This document shows positions 46,992 through 60,300 of a stretch of DNA of 64,000 nt, piece after piece. The notes beneath the pieces are model-generated. The model saw only the letters and a program-made list of their open reading frames with translations, ran no database searches and was not told where the DNA came from. Origin of the DNA: Paragordius varius (lineage: Eukaryota; Nematomorpha); NCBI GenBank assembly GCA_964247055.1, contig OZ176060.1, forward strand, positions 620,001-684,000, written 5' to 3'. The position numbers and the translations under genes were made by a program. How positions within the stretch are numbered: the first letter of the stretch is position 1; every line of letters starts with the position of its first letter.

Positions 46992-49900
46992 TCATAAAAT
47001 TCAGAAGTCTAGCCTTGAACACAGTTTAGGGAAAACAGAAACCACATTTCGATTTCAAATAGTAAAAAAAAGTATTTAATCATTTATTAATATGTCACCT
47101 ATAAGAGGGTAATTAACCCCTATAGATTAAATTAAAAAATTTAAATTCAGAAATTATTCATGATTAAAAATTAGTTTTTTTCAAATAATGAAAATATTGG
47201 TGAGTTTTAAATAATAAAAATATCGAAGTTTTTATAAATAAAAATGAAAAAGGCCTTAAAATTTCAAAAAATCAATTAATAATGTACTTTTTATAATGTT
47301 GTTTTACAACAATGTTTATATATTATGCCTCGTGGATGATTATTTCAAATCAGCTGATTAAATCTAAAATTTCAAAAAAAATCAATATAATGTACTTTTT
47401 ATAACAATGTTTTAAGCAACATTGTTGTCTGATAACTATATTTCGATTTCAAAAAGTAAAAAAAACCAATTAATCATTTATTAATATGCCTTTTCAGAAG
47501 GTGATTTATTTCTAATTTTAAAATTAGCTTCAGAAATCACGCTTTTATATTAAAAATGAGGTTTTTAAATAATGAAATATTGAAGTTTTTTAATGGAAAA
47601 TAATGTACTTTTTATAAATAATGTAAATATTGAAGTTTTTTAAATTAGGAAAAAGACCTAAAATTTCAAAAAATAAATCAATCAATAATGTACTTTTTAT
47701 AATATTTTATAAATTTCTATGTCCTTTTTTAAATCAAATCTTAAATTCCATACCCCTGTAAAACAAATTTATCAATAATGTACCCTTTATAAGGTTGTTT
47801 TACAACAATGTTTATATATTGTGCCTCGTGGATGATTATTTCAAATCAGCTGATTAAATTTTAAATATCAACAAATTAATTAATAATATACTTTTTATAA
47901 TGTTTTATAAATAAGGATACTATTGGATTTTTTTAAAATAATGAAAAAATGCATAAGATTTTAACAAATCAATTAATAATGTACTTTTTATAATTTTGTT
48001 TTATACAACATTGTTGATTATTCTGACCTTTCAAATCAGCTGATTATCAAATCTTAAATTTTATAAAAATAAATATAGTTTACTTTTTATAATGTTTTAG
48101 AAATTTGCTGGGTATAATTATACCCTTTTTTAAATCAAATCTTAAATTGTATACCCCTGTAAAACAAATTTATCAATAATGTACTTTTTATAATGTTGTA
48201 TTACAACAATGTTTATATATTGTGCCTCGTGGATGATTATTTCAAATCAGCTGATTAAATCATAAATTTTAATATATAAATTAATGATTACTTAATTTTT
48301 ATAATGTTTTTTAAATTTGCTGGGTAAAATTATACCCTTTTTTAAATCAAATCTTAAATTCTACCTCACCCCTTTAAAAATAAATCAATCAATAATGTAC
48401 TTTCTATAATGTTTTATAAATTTGTTTTACAAATAATTATGATTAATCTGCCTTTTTAACCTTTCAAATCACCTGATCAAAAATTTCAATAAATCAATCA
48501 ATCAATAATGAACTTTTTATAATATTTTATTATATTTTACAGATTTGCTGGGTATAATTATACCCTTTTTTTAATTCAAATCTTAAATTTCAACAAATCA
48601 ATCAATAATGTACTTTTTATAATATTTTACAAATGATTATATATTGTACCTCGTGGATGATTATTTCAAATCAGCTGATGATCAAATTATAAATTTCAAA
48701 AAATAAATCAATTAGTAATGAACTTTTTATATTTTGTTTTATACAAATTCTGTAGATTTCTATATTTCAATTTCAAAAAGTCAAAAAAAGTATTTAATCA
48801 TTTATTAATATTATTTTATATTTTAAATTTTAATTTTTATTATATGTATGCAAATGACATTGCAATTATTTTACAACTATATATTTTTAAAATATTTTGA
48901 ATCTCTTGAAATATAATTTAATCTTAAAAATTTGAAAAAACAATTTTTAGTTTAACTAAGATATATAAACTACATTTTTACCAAATTATTTCAAAAAGTA
49001 AAAAAAAAGTATTTAATTATTTATTAATATGTCACCTATAAGAGGGTAATTAACCCCTATTTTTAAAATTAACTTCAGTAAATTAAAATATGTATAAAAA
49101 AATAAAATAATGAAAAAGTAAAATAAAAAAAATGTAAAATTTATAAAATTAACTTCAGTAAATTAAAATATGTATAAAAAAATATAATAATGAAAATATT
49201 GGGTTTTAAATAATTAAAATATATAAGTTTTTTAAATAAAGAAAATATTGGTGAGTTTTAAATAATGAAAATATTGTTTTTATAAATAATTAAATATTGA
49301 AGTTTTTTTTAAATTAAAAAGAATATTGAAGTTTTTATAAATAATAAAAAATTTGGTTTTATAATGTTTTTTACAAATTTTAGTTTTTAATAAAGAAAAT
49401 ATTTGGGTTTTTAAATAATAAAAATATTGATTCTATAAATAATAAAATCCTTAAAAATTTCAAAAATAAATCAATAATGTACTTTTTATAATGTTTTAAG
49501 CAACAATGTTTATATATTGTGCCTCGTGGATAATTATTTCAAATCAGCTGATCTAAAATCCTAAATTTTAATATATAAATTAATAGTTTACTTTTTATAA
49601 TGTTTTAAAAATTTTCGTTTTTAATAATGAAAATATATATTGATTATAAAAAGTAAAAAAAGTATATTTAATCATTTATTAATATTATTATTTTTTTATA
49701 TTTTAAATTTATTATTATATATATGCAAATGACATTGCAATTATTTTACAATTCTATATTTTTAAAATATTTTAAATCTCTTGAAATAATTTAATCTTAA
49801 AAATTTGAAATTGGTTAGTTTAACTTAGATATTTATAAACTACATTTTTACCAAATTATTTTTTTAAAAAGAAAATATTAGGGTTTTTATTTATATTTGG

Positions 49901-50640
49901 GTTAAATTATGAAAATATTGAAGTTTTTTTAAATAAAAATGAAAAAGGCCTTAAAATTTTAACAAATTAATCAATATAATGTACTTTTTATAATGTTTTA
50001 AGCAACATTGTTGTCTGTGAATTGATTAAATTTCGATTTTAAAAAGTAAAAAAAAATATTTAATCATTTATTAATATGCACCTATAAGAGGGTAATTAAC
50101 CCTTATTTTTAAAATAATATATAAAATAAAATAAAAAAATGTAAAATTAATAAAATATAGATATTAAAAGTGAGGTTTTTAAAAAATAATGAAAATAAAG
50201 TTTTAATAAAAATGTAAAATTTATAAATTAATATATATAAAAAAAATTAAAATAATATATAAAATAAAAAAAAATGTAAAATTAAAATATAACTTTAGAA
50301 ATGAAAATATATTTAAAAAATTAAAATAATATATAAAATAAAATAAAAAAATGTGAAATTAATAAAATTTATAAATTAATATATATAAAAAAAATTAAAA
50401 TAATATATAAAAAAAAATAAAATTAAAATATAACTTCAGAAATTAAAATATATATATAAAAAATTAAAATAATATATAAAATAAAATAAAAAAGTGTAAA
50501 ATTAATTAAAATAATATATAAATTTAAATATATATAGAAAATTAAAATAATATATAAAATAAAATTAAAAAAAATGTAAAATTAATAAAATTTATAAATA
50601 TATATATATAAAAAATGAGGTTTTTAAAAAATAAAAATAT
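46990..50640. repeat. Complex repeat S1, left block
   Basis: Irregularly spaced conserved islands lie in A/T filler: GCCTCGTGGATGATTATTTC followed by AAATCAGCTGATT; AATAATGTACTTTTTATAAT; ACAACATTGTTGTCTG; ATGTCACCTATAAGAGGGTA followed by ATTAACCCC; palindrome GGGTATAATTATACCC with a T-run; GCAAATGACATTGCAATTAT. The same islands fill 57400-63420. No complete open frame. Confidence 0.85.
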
Positions 50641-52260
50641 TTGGTTTTTAAATAATAAAAATATTGAAAAGACCATAAAATTTCAACAAAATAAATTTTA
50701 CAAATTTTATCTTTTTATACATTGTTTCATGAATTTAAATTAATTTGAAACAATTATTTTAAAACTATATATATATATATATATATATTGTTTAAATATA
50801 TATTATTATTTTTTTGAATAAAAAAAATATAATTATATTAATTCGATATAAAAATAAATAAAATTTAAATTAAATAATTAAATTTTATAAATTTTATCTT
50901 TTTATACATTGTTTCAAGAATTAAATTAAAATAAATTAAAATTATATATATATATATATATATATTGTTTAATTATATTTTATATTTTATTATTTTTTTG
51001 AAAAAAAAAACTTAAATATATTAATTCGATATAAAAATAAATAAAATTTAAATTAAATAATTAAATTTTATAAATTTTATCTTTTTATACATTGTTTCAA
51101 GAATTAAATTAAAACAATTATTTTGAAAATATTTTTATATTATATTTTATATTTTATTATTTTTTTGTAATAAAAAAAAACTTAAATATATTAAAAAATA
51201 AATAAAATAATTAAATTTTAATTAAATTTTATAAATTATCTTTTTATACATTGTTTCAAGAATAATTAAATTAAATTGAACAATTATTTTAAAACTATAT
51301 ATATATATATATATTCTTTAATTATATTTTATATTTTATTATTTTTTTGAATAAAAAAAAACTTAAATATATTAATTCGATATAAAAATAAATAAATTAT
51401 TAAATATTTAAATAATTTTAAAATAAATTTCATCTTTTTATACTTTGTTTCATGAATTAATTAAATTAAATTAAACAATTATTTTAAAATTATATATATA
51501 TTATTTAATTATATTTTATATTTTATTATATTTTATATTTTATTATTTTGAACAAATAAAATAATAAACTTAAATATATTAATTCGATTATAAAAATAAA
51601 TAAATTATTAAATATTTAAATAATTTTAATTAAATTTCATCTTTTTATACATTGTTTCAAGAATAATTAAAATAAATTGAAACAATTATTTTTGAATTAT
51701 ATATATATATTATTTAATTATATTTTATTATTTTTTTGAATAAAAAAAACTTAAATATATTAATTCGATATAAAAATAAATAAATTATAAAATATTTAAA
51801 TAATTTTAAATTAAAATTCATCTTTTTATACATTGTTTCAAGAATAATTAAATTAATTGAAATAATTATTTAAAAATATAATATATTTTTATATTTATTT
51901 TTGAAAAAAAAAATTAAATATATTAATTCGATATAAAAACAAATAAAATTTAAATATTTTAATTAAATTTTATAAATTTTATCTTTTTATACATTGTTTC
52001 ATGAATTAAATTAAATTATTTCAAAATTATATATATATATATATATATATATTATTTAATTATATTTTATTATTTTTGAATATAAAATAATAAACTTAAA
52101 TATATTAATTCGATATAAAAATAAATAAAATAATTAAATATTTTAATTAAATTTTATAAATTTTATCTTTTTATACATTGTTTCATGAATTAAATAAATT
52201 AAATTGTACAAATATTTTTATCAAAAGACAAAACCCCATAAAACCTTATATATTTAAGAA
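50641..52260. repeat. Tandem satellite S2, ~160-190-bp monomers
   Basis: About nine units carry TTTATCTTTTTATACATTGT, TTCAAGAATTAAATTAAA, (TA)n, TTGTTTAATTATATTTTATA and TATTAATTCGATATAAAAAT. Three more units occur at 63460-64000. Confidence 0.85.
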
Positions 52261-52499
52261 TTAAATTGTTTAATCAGCTGATCTGCAAAAAATTATTTGA
52301 TTTTAAACCTATATGTATATATATATACAGTAAAAATTGAAATTATATACGGACAAAACGTGTAAAAATATAAAGACAAATATATTTTTTTCTATAAAAC
52401 TATTTAAACGTTAATTAATTTTAGAATAAAACTGATTAATCAGCTGATATGAAAAAAATAATAAATTTTAAACTTATATATATATATATATATATATAT

Positions 52500-52535
<36 letters not shown>

Positions 52536-52849
52536 TAAAAACTGAAATTATATACGGACAAAACGTGACAATATAAAGACAATTTTTTATTTTTTAAAAG
52601 AAAACCCCATAAAACCTTATTAATTTTAAAATAAAACTGATTAATCAGCTGATCTGCAAAATATCATTTTATATTCTAAACCTATATATATACAGTAAAA
52701 TTTAAATTATACTATAGACAAAACGTGTAAAAATATAAAGACAAATATTTTTTCTAAAAAACAAACAACCCTTTATTTTTAAGTAAAATCTTAATTTTTT
52801 TATATTTAAAACTGATTAATCAGGTGATCTGCAAAAAAAATTAAATTAA

Positions 52850-52888
<39 letters not shown>

Positions 52889-53559
52889 AAAATTAAAATT
52901 ATATACAGTAAAAACTGAAAATATATAAAGACAAATAATTTATTTAAAAAAACTCATAAAAGCCTTATTTTTTAAAATAAAATTGATTTATCAACTGATC
53001 TGCAAAAAATAATTTCATTTTTAACTTATATATATATATATATATATATACAGTAAAAATTAAAAAATTAATATGGACAAAACTTGTAAAAATATATAAA
53101 GACTAATATTTTTCCTAAAATAAACATATTTTTTAGAAAATTTTGTTTTTTTTAAAAATATAATTGATTATCAGCTGATCTGGAGAAATTATTTTATTTT
53201 AAACCTATATATATATATATATATATTTATATATAACAGTAAAAATTGAAATTATATACTATGGACAAAACTTGTAAAAATATATAAAGACAAATATTTT
53301 TTTTAAAACATTAAACCTTATTAATTTTATTAAAACTGATAAATCAGCTGATCTGCAAAAAATATTTGATTTTAAACCTTTATATATATTTATTTATACA
53401 GTAAAAATTCAAATTTTTAGTAAAAAAACGTGTAAAAATATATAAAGACAAATATTTATTTTTAAAAAGACAACCAACTCCATACTTTTTAGGTAAATTT
53501 TTGATTTATTTCTTAAAATTAAAACTGATTAATCAGCTGATCTGCAAAAAAATCATTTC

Positions 53560-53608
<49 letters not shown>

Positions 53609-53741
53609 TAAAAATTAAAATTATATACGGACAAAATGTGTAAAAATATATAAAGACAATTTTATTATTCAAAAAACCCCATAAAACCTTATTAATTTTA
53701 GAATAAAAGTGTTTAATCAGCTGATCTGCAAAAAAACATTT

Positions 53742-53777
<36 letters not shown>

Positions 53778-53917
53778 AAACTGAAATTATATACAGTAAA
53801 AACCAAAAATATATAGACATATATTTTTTTCTAAAATAAAACATATTTTTAAGAAAATTTTGTTTTTTTTAAATAAAACTGATTAATCAGCTGATCTGCA
53901 AAAAATTTTTAATTTTA

Positions 53918-53956
<39 letters not shown>

Positions 53957-54627
53957 TAAAAATTATAATTATATACGGATAAAACGTGTAAAAATATAAA
54001 GACAAATATTTTTTTCTAAAATAAAACATATTTTTTAGAAAATTTTGTTTTTTTTAAAAATATAATTGATTAATCAGCTGATCTGAAAAAAAAATATTAA
54101 ATTTTGAACCTTTATATATATATTTATATATACAGTAAAAATTGAAATTTTATACTACGGACAAAACTTGTAAAAATATATAAAGACAAATATTTTTATC
54201 AAAAGACAAAACCCCATAAAACCTCATTAATTTTAAAATAAAACTGATTAATCAGCTGATCTGCAAAAAATTATTTGATTTAAACTTTTATATAACAGTA
54301 AAAATTAACATTATACGCAAAAAACGTGTAAAAATATATAAAGACAATTTTTCTTTGAAAGACAACCAACCCCATACTTTTTAGGAAAATTATGATTTTT
54401 TTCTTAAAACTAAAACTGATTAATCAGCTGATCTGCAAAATATTATTTGATTTTAAACCTATATAATATATATATAATATATATATATACAGTAAAAACT
54501 TAAAATATATAAAGACAAATATTTTTATCAAAAGACAAAACCCCATAAAACCTTATTAGTTTAAAATTAAAACTGATTAATCAGCTGATCTTAAAAAAAT
54601 TATTTGATTTTAAATCTATAATATAAA

Positions 54628-54664
<37 letters not shown>

Positions 54665-55304
54665 AAAACTGAAATTATATACGGACAAAACGTGACAATA
54701 TAAAGACAAATATTTTTTCTAAAAAGACAACCCTTTACTATTTAAGTAAAATCTTAATTTTTTTATATTTAAAACTAATTAATCAGCTGATCTGCAATAA
54801 ATTATTTTATTCTAAACTATATATATAGTAAAAATTCCATACTATGAAAACGTGTAAAAATATATAAATAACAATTTTATTATTCAAAAAACCCACATAA
54901 AACCTTATTAATTTTAAAATAAAACTGATTAATCAGCTGATAGGCAAAAAAATATAAATAAACACATATATATAAATATATATTATATATATATATATAC
55001 AATAAAAATTGAAATTATACGCAAAAAACGTGTAAAAATATAAAGACAAATATTTTTATCTAAAAAGACAAAACCCCATAAAACCTTATTAATTTTAAAA
55101 TAAAACTGATTAATCAGCTGATATGCAAAAAAAACTTTTATTCTAAACCCCTATATATATAGTTAAATTGAAATTATATACGGACAATACGTTTAAAAAT
55201 ATAAAGACAAATATTTATTTCTAAAAAGACAACCCCATAAAACCTTATTAATTTTAGAATAAAACTGATTAATCAGCTGATCTGCAAAAAATATAAAATT
55301 TTAA

Positions 55305-55335
<31 letters not shown>

Positions 55336-55960
55336 CAGTAAAAATTGAAATTATATAAATGTTAAAATATAAAGACAATTTTTTTTCTAAAAAGACAACC
55401 CTTTACTATTTAAACCTTAAAATTTTTAAAAAAAACTGATTGATCAGCTGATATGCAAAAAAATATTTGATTTTAAACCTATATATATATATTATATATA
55501 TATATATATATATAAATATACAGTAAAAATTAAAATTATATACGGACAAAACGTATAAAAATATATAAAGACAAATAATTTTTTTATCAAAAAAACAACC
55601 CTTTATTTTTTAAGTAAAATCTTAATTTTTTATATTTAAAACTGATTAATCAGCTGATCTGCAAAAAAACATTTGATTTTAAACCTATATATATATATAT
55701 ATAAAGTAAAAATATAAAGACAAAATTTTTTTTTAAAAATATAAAGACAAATATTTTTTTCTAAAATAAAACATATTTTTAAGGAAATTATAATTTTTTT
55801 CTTAAAAACTAAAACTGATTAATCAGCTGATCTGCAATTGTTAATTTTATTCTAAACTATATATATATATATATATATATACAGAAAAATTGAAATTATA
55901 TACTGACAAAACGTGTAAAAATATAAAGACCAATATATTTTAATCTTTTAAAAAACAAAT
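52261..55960. repeat. Tandem satellite S4 built from a family M MITE end
   Basis: About 21 units of roughly 150-210 bp. Each carries (TA)n, ACAGTAAAAATTGAAATTAT, ATACGGACAAAACGTG, TAAAAATATAAAGACAAAT, CAACCCCATAAAACCTTATT, AAAACTGATTAATCAGCTGA and TCTGCAAAAAA. The first half is the left end of the family M MITE that occurs singly at 21103, 25231 and 26260. The inverted right end is missing, and CTGATTAATCAGCTGATCTG is new relative to the single MITEs. Confidence 0.9.
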
Positions 55961-56860
55961 TTTTAGGGAAATTTTGTTTTTTTTTAAATAAAAAATAAAA
56001 TTTGAAAAAAATATTAGATTTTCATATCTCTTTTTAAAAAATATCATTTTATTAAACTTAATTAGCTGATTATAATATATTTTGTTTATATTTAAATATA
56101 ATTATTTTATATTTTTTAGATTGTAAAAAAAACAGTTTATAAAAAATAAAAATAAATATAACATTTCGATAAAAAAATATATATATTTTAAACAATTTAA
56201 AATTTAAAAAAAAGTTAAAGTTTAAAATTAATTTATTTAAATCAGCTGATTAAAATAATAAAATAAATTATATATAATACAATATAAACACATTATAAAT
56301 TTATTATTATAATTGCAACAATGTAATAATACAATGTATGGACAAGGTAAGCAATTATATCCAAATCAGCTGTTTTTCAAAAAAATATTTAATTTTTTAG
56401 TAAAATATTTTTAATTTTTACCAAAAATATATTTTTATAATTTTATTAATTTTTAATTTTTTGATAATTACATTTATTTAATTTAATTTATTTTCATTTT
56501 TATTAAATTTTAATTATTTGATAATTTGAAAATATTTTTAATTTAATACCAAAAAATAATCTTTCCATATTTTTATTATTTGAATTTTTCAAAAATTTAT
56601 TAATTTACCTTTTATAAATATTGTGAAAAATTATTAATATAAAAAAATTTTAGTTTTTTCAAAAATTTATTAATTTATTTTTTATTCAAATTTAAATAAT
56701 TAATATTAAAAAATTTTTTTAATTTTAAAAATGTTTAAAATATTTTTTTTAATATATCTTTAATTTTAAGATTCTAAAAAATATTTAAAAAAAATTATTT
56801 TTTAATTTTTTTTTAATTTTTATAAAAATATTTTTATTAAATAAATTGTTTCAAAACAAT
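55961..56860. other. AT-rich stretch
   Basis: Mostly A/T with two CAGCTG sites. 56334-56346 reads ATGTATGGACAAG followed by a canonical-looking donor GTAAGC, but there is nothing to connect it to a gene. Confidence 0.35.
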
Positions 56861-56872
56861 GTTGCAATAACA

Positions 56873-56913
56873 ATGAGTAAAAGTAATGCAGAATCCAACA
56901 AAATTGTCGTCAG
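56873..56913 (+). CDS. Possible small first coding exon of an unknown gene
   Basis: Within a less AT-rich island (56865-56970) the frame ATG... encodes MSKSNAESNKIVVR-like sequence and meets GTGATT, a possible donor. Without splicing it stops at TGA directly after. The island continues with GAATGAATGAATGAACC and TGGTTCCGCCCCCGTGAAC. I do not recognise the peptide, and no second exon can be seen inside the window. It could equally be a chance open frame in a promoter-like island. Confidence 0.25.
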
Positions 56914-57399
56914 GTGATTGCGTGAATGAATGAATGAACCAGATGATTTCTTGGTTCCGCCCCCGTGAACAAAATAATAAAAATATTGAGGTTTTTTAAA
57001 TAAGAATAAATAATAAAGTTTTTTTAAATAATTAAAATATTGTTTTTTTAAATTAGAATAAATATTGAAGTTTTTTTAAATAAAAGATATATTAGAGTTT
57101 TTAATAATAAAAATATTGAAATTTTTTAAATAATTAAATAAATATTTGGTTTTTAAATAACGAAAATATTTGGTTTTTTAATAATTAAAATATTATTGTT
57201 TTATAAATAATGAAAATATTGAAGTTTTTATAAATAATTAAAATATTGGGTTTTTTAAATAATAAAAATATATTGGGGTTTTTTAATAATTAATTAAATA
57301 AAAAAAATATTGAAGTTTTTTAAAAAATTAAAATATTTGGTTTTTTAAATAACGAAAATATTGAGGTTTTTTGCTCAAAAAAAAGATTTTAAATTTCAA

Positions 57400-60300
57400 A
57401 TAATAAATCAATCAATAATATGTACTTTTTATAATGTTTATTAAATTTAACTGTAGATTATTATTTTAACTCCAATAAAAAAAGTATTTAATCATTTATT
57501 AATATATCACCTTTAAAAGGGTGATTTATTTCTATTTTTATAATTAAAAAATAAATAAAAAAATTAAAATATTTATATCAGAAATTACCCCACCTATAAA
57601 ATTTGGTTTTTATATAAATGAAAAAGCCTTAAAATTTTAATAAATCAATCAAAAGTTTACTTAAATTTTATAATATTTTACAAATTTTCTGGGTATAATT
57701 ATACCCTTTTTTAAATCAAATCTAAAATTTTAAAAATAAATCAAAATAATGTACCCTTTATAATGTGTTTTATAAATTTATATACCCTTTTTTAAATCAA
57801 ATCTTAAATTAAACCCCACCCCTCTAAAAATAAATCAATCAATAATGTACTTTTTATAATGTTTTAAAACAATGTATAACGCAACATTGTTGCCTCGTGG
57901 ATGAATATTTCATATCAGCTGATCAAATCTTAAATTAAATTGTAATAATAAATCAATAGTTACTTAATTTTAATAATATTTTACAACAATTTTTTCATAG
58001 ATTACTATATTTCAATTTCTAAAAGTAAAAAAAAGTATTTAATCATTTTTTAATATTATTTTATATTTTAAATTTATATATATATGCAAATGACATTGCA
58101 ATTATTTTACAACTTTATATATTTTCAAAATATTTTGAATCTCTTGAAATAATTTAATCTTAAAAATTTGAAAAAACAATTTTTAGTTTAACTTAGATAT
58201 ATAAACTACATTTTTACCAAATTATTTTTTAAAAGTTTAAATTTTAAAATTTTCAAAAAATAAATTTAATTTATTTATAATTTTGTTTTATATAAATTTT
58301 CCTCTAGATTACTATATTTCAATTTCAAAAAGTAAAAAAAAATTTAATCATTTATTAATATGTCACCTATAAGAAGGTAATTAACCCCTATTTTTAAAAT
58401 TAGAATAAATATTGAAGTTTTTATAAATAATAAAATATATAAGTTTTTCTAATAATTAAAATATTGTGGGTTTTTAAATTAAAATAAATATTGAAGTTTT
58501 TAGATAATAAAAATATTGAAGTTTTTTAAATAATAAAAAATATAAGTTTTTATAAATAATGAAAAAGCTAAAATTTTAACAAATCAATCAATAATGTACC
58601 CTTTTATAATATTTCACAAATTAACTGGGTATATTTATACTCTTTTTTAAATCAAATCTTAAATTTTACACCTGTAAAAATAAATCAATCAATAATGTAC
58701 TTTTTATAATATTTTATAAATTTATCGGGTAAAATTATACCCTTTTTTTAATTTCACCCCACTCCTTTAAAAATAAATCAATCAATAATGTACTTTTTAT
58801 AATGTTATTTTACAACAATGTTTATATTTTGCCTCGTGGATGATTATTTCGAATCAGCTGATTATTAAATCATAAATTTCAACAAATCAATCAATAAAAT
58901 GTACTTTTTATATCTTTTACAAATTTTCTGGGTAAAATTATACCCTTTTTTTAAATCAAATCTTAAATTCCATACCCCTGTAAAAATTAATCAATCAATC
59001 ATGAACCCTTTTATAATGTTGTTTTACAACAATGTTTATATATTGTGCCTCGTGGATGATTATTTCAAATCAGCTGATCATCAAATCTTAAATTTTTTTA
59101 ATAATGTTTTATAAATTTTTCCATAGATTACTAAATTTCGATTTTAAAAAGTAAAAAAAGTTTTTAATCATTTAATAATTTTTTTTTATATTTTAAATTT
59201 ATATATATATATAAATGACATTGCAATTATTTTACAACTATATATTTTCAAAATATTTTGAATCTCTTAAATTAAATAAATCTTAAAAAATTGAAAAAAC
59301 AATTTTTAGTTTAACTTAGATATATATATAAACTACATTTTTACCAAATTATTTTTTTTAAAACTATTTAAAATTATAAAATAAAAATTAAATTATATAA
59401 ATCAGCTGATTAAACAATGTTTTAGGCAACATTGTTGTCTGTAAATAATATTTCGATTTCAAAAAGTAAAAAAAAGTATTTAATCATATATTTTAAATTT
59501 ATTATTATATATATGCAGATGACATTGCAATTATTTTACAACTATATATTTTTAAAATATTTTGAATCATTTGAAATAATAATTCAATCTTAAAAATTTG
59601 AAATTTTTAGTTTAACTAAGATATATAAACTACATTTTTACCAAATTATTTTTTTTAAATCAGCTGATCAAATTCTAAATTTAAATAAATTAATCAATAA
59701 TGTACTTTTTATAATGTTTTAAGCAACATTGTTGTCTGTGAATAACTAAATTTCGATTTCAAAAAGTAAAAAAAATAAATTCAACTATTTATTAATATTA
59801 TTTTATATTTTAAATCTATATATATATATATACAAATGACATTGCAATTATTTTACAACTAATATTTAAAATATTTTGAATCTCTTGAAATAATTCAAAC
59901 TTAAAAATTTAAAAAAACAATTGTTTAGTTTAACTTAGATATATAAACTACATTTTTACCAAATTTTTTTTTTAAAAAAGAAAAAGACTTAAAATTTTAA
60001 AAAATCAATTAATAATTAACTTTTTATAACAATGTTTTAGGGCAACATTGTTGTCTGTGAATAATATTTTGATTTCAAAAAGTTAAAATTATTTAATTAT
60101 GTATTAATATGTCACCTATAAGAGGGTAATTTATTATTTTGAAATTAAGACTTCAGAATAAGGAAAAAATATATAAAAAATTAAAATAAATGTATATAAA
60201 ATAAAATAATTTATAAAATAAAATAAAAAAATGTAAAATTAATAAAATATAGATATTAAAATAATATATAAAATAAAAAATTAAAATAATATATAAAATA

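Noticed and set aside
48117..48140. GGGTATAATTATACCC plus T-run as an intrinsic transcription terminator
   Set aside because: Rho-independent terminators are bacterial. The context is eukaryotic repeat DNA and the motif is part of a repeating island set.
48718..59114. Short open frames at 48718-48900 and 58899-59114
   Set aside because: They fall inside repeat S1, are not maintained in sister copies and have the composition of translated A/T repeats.
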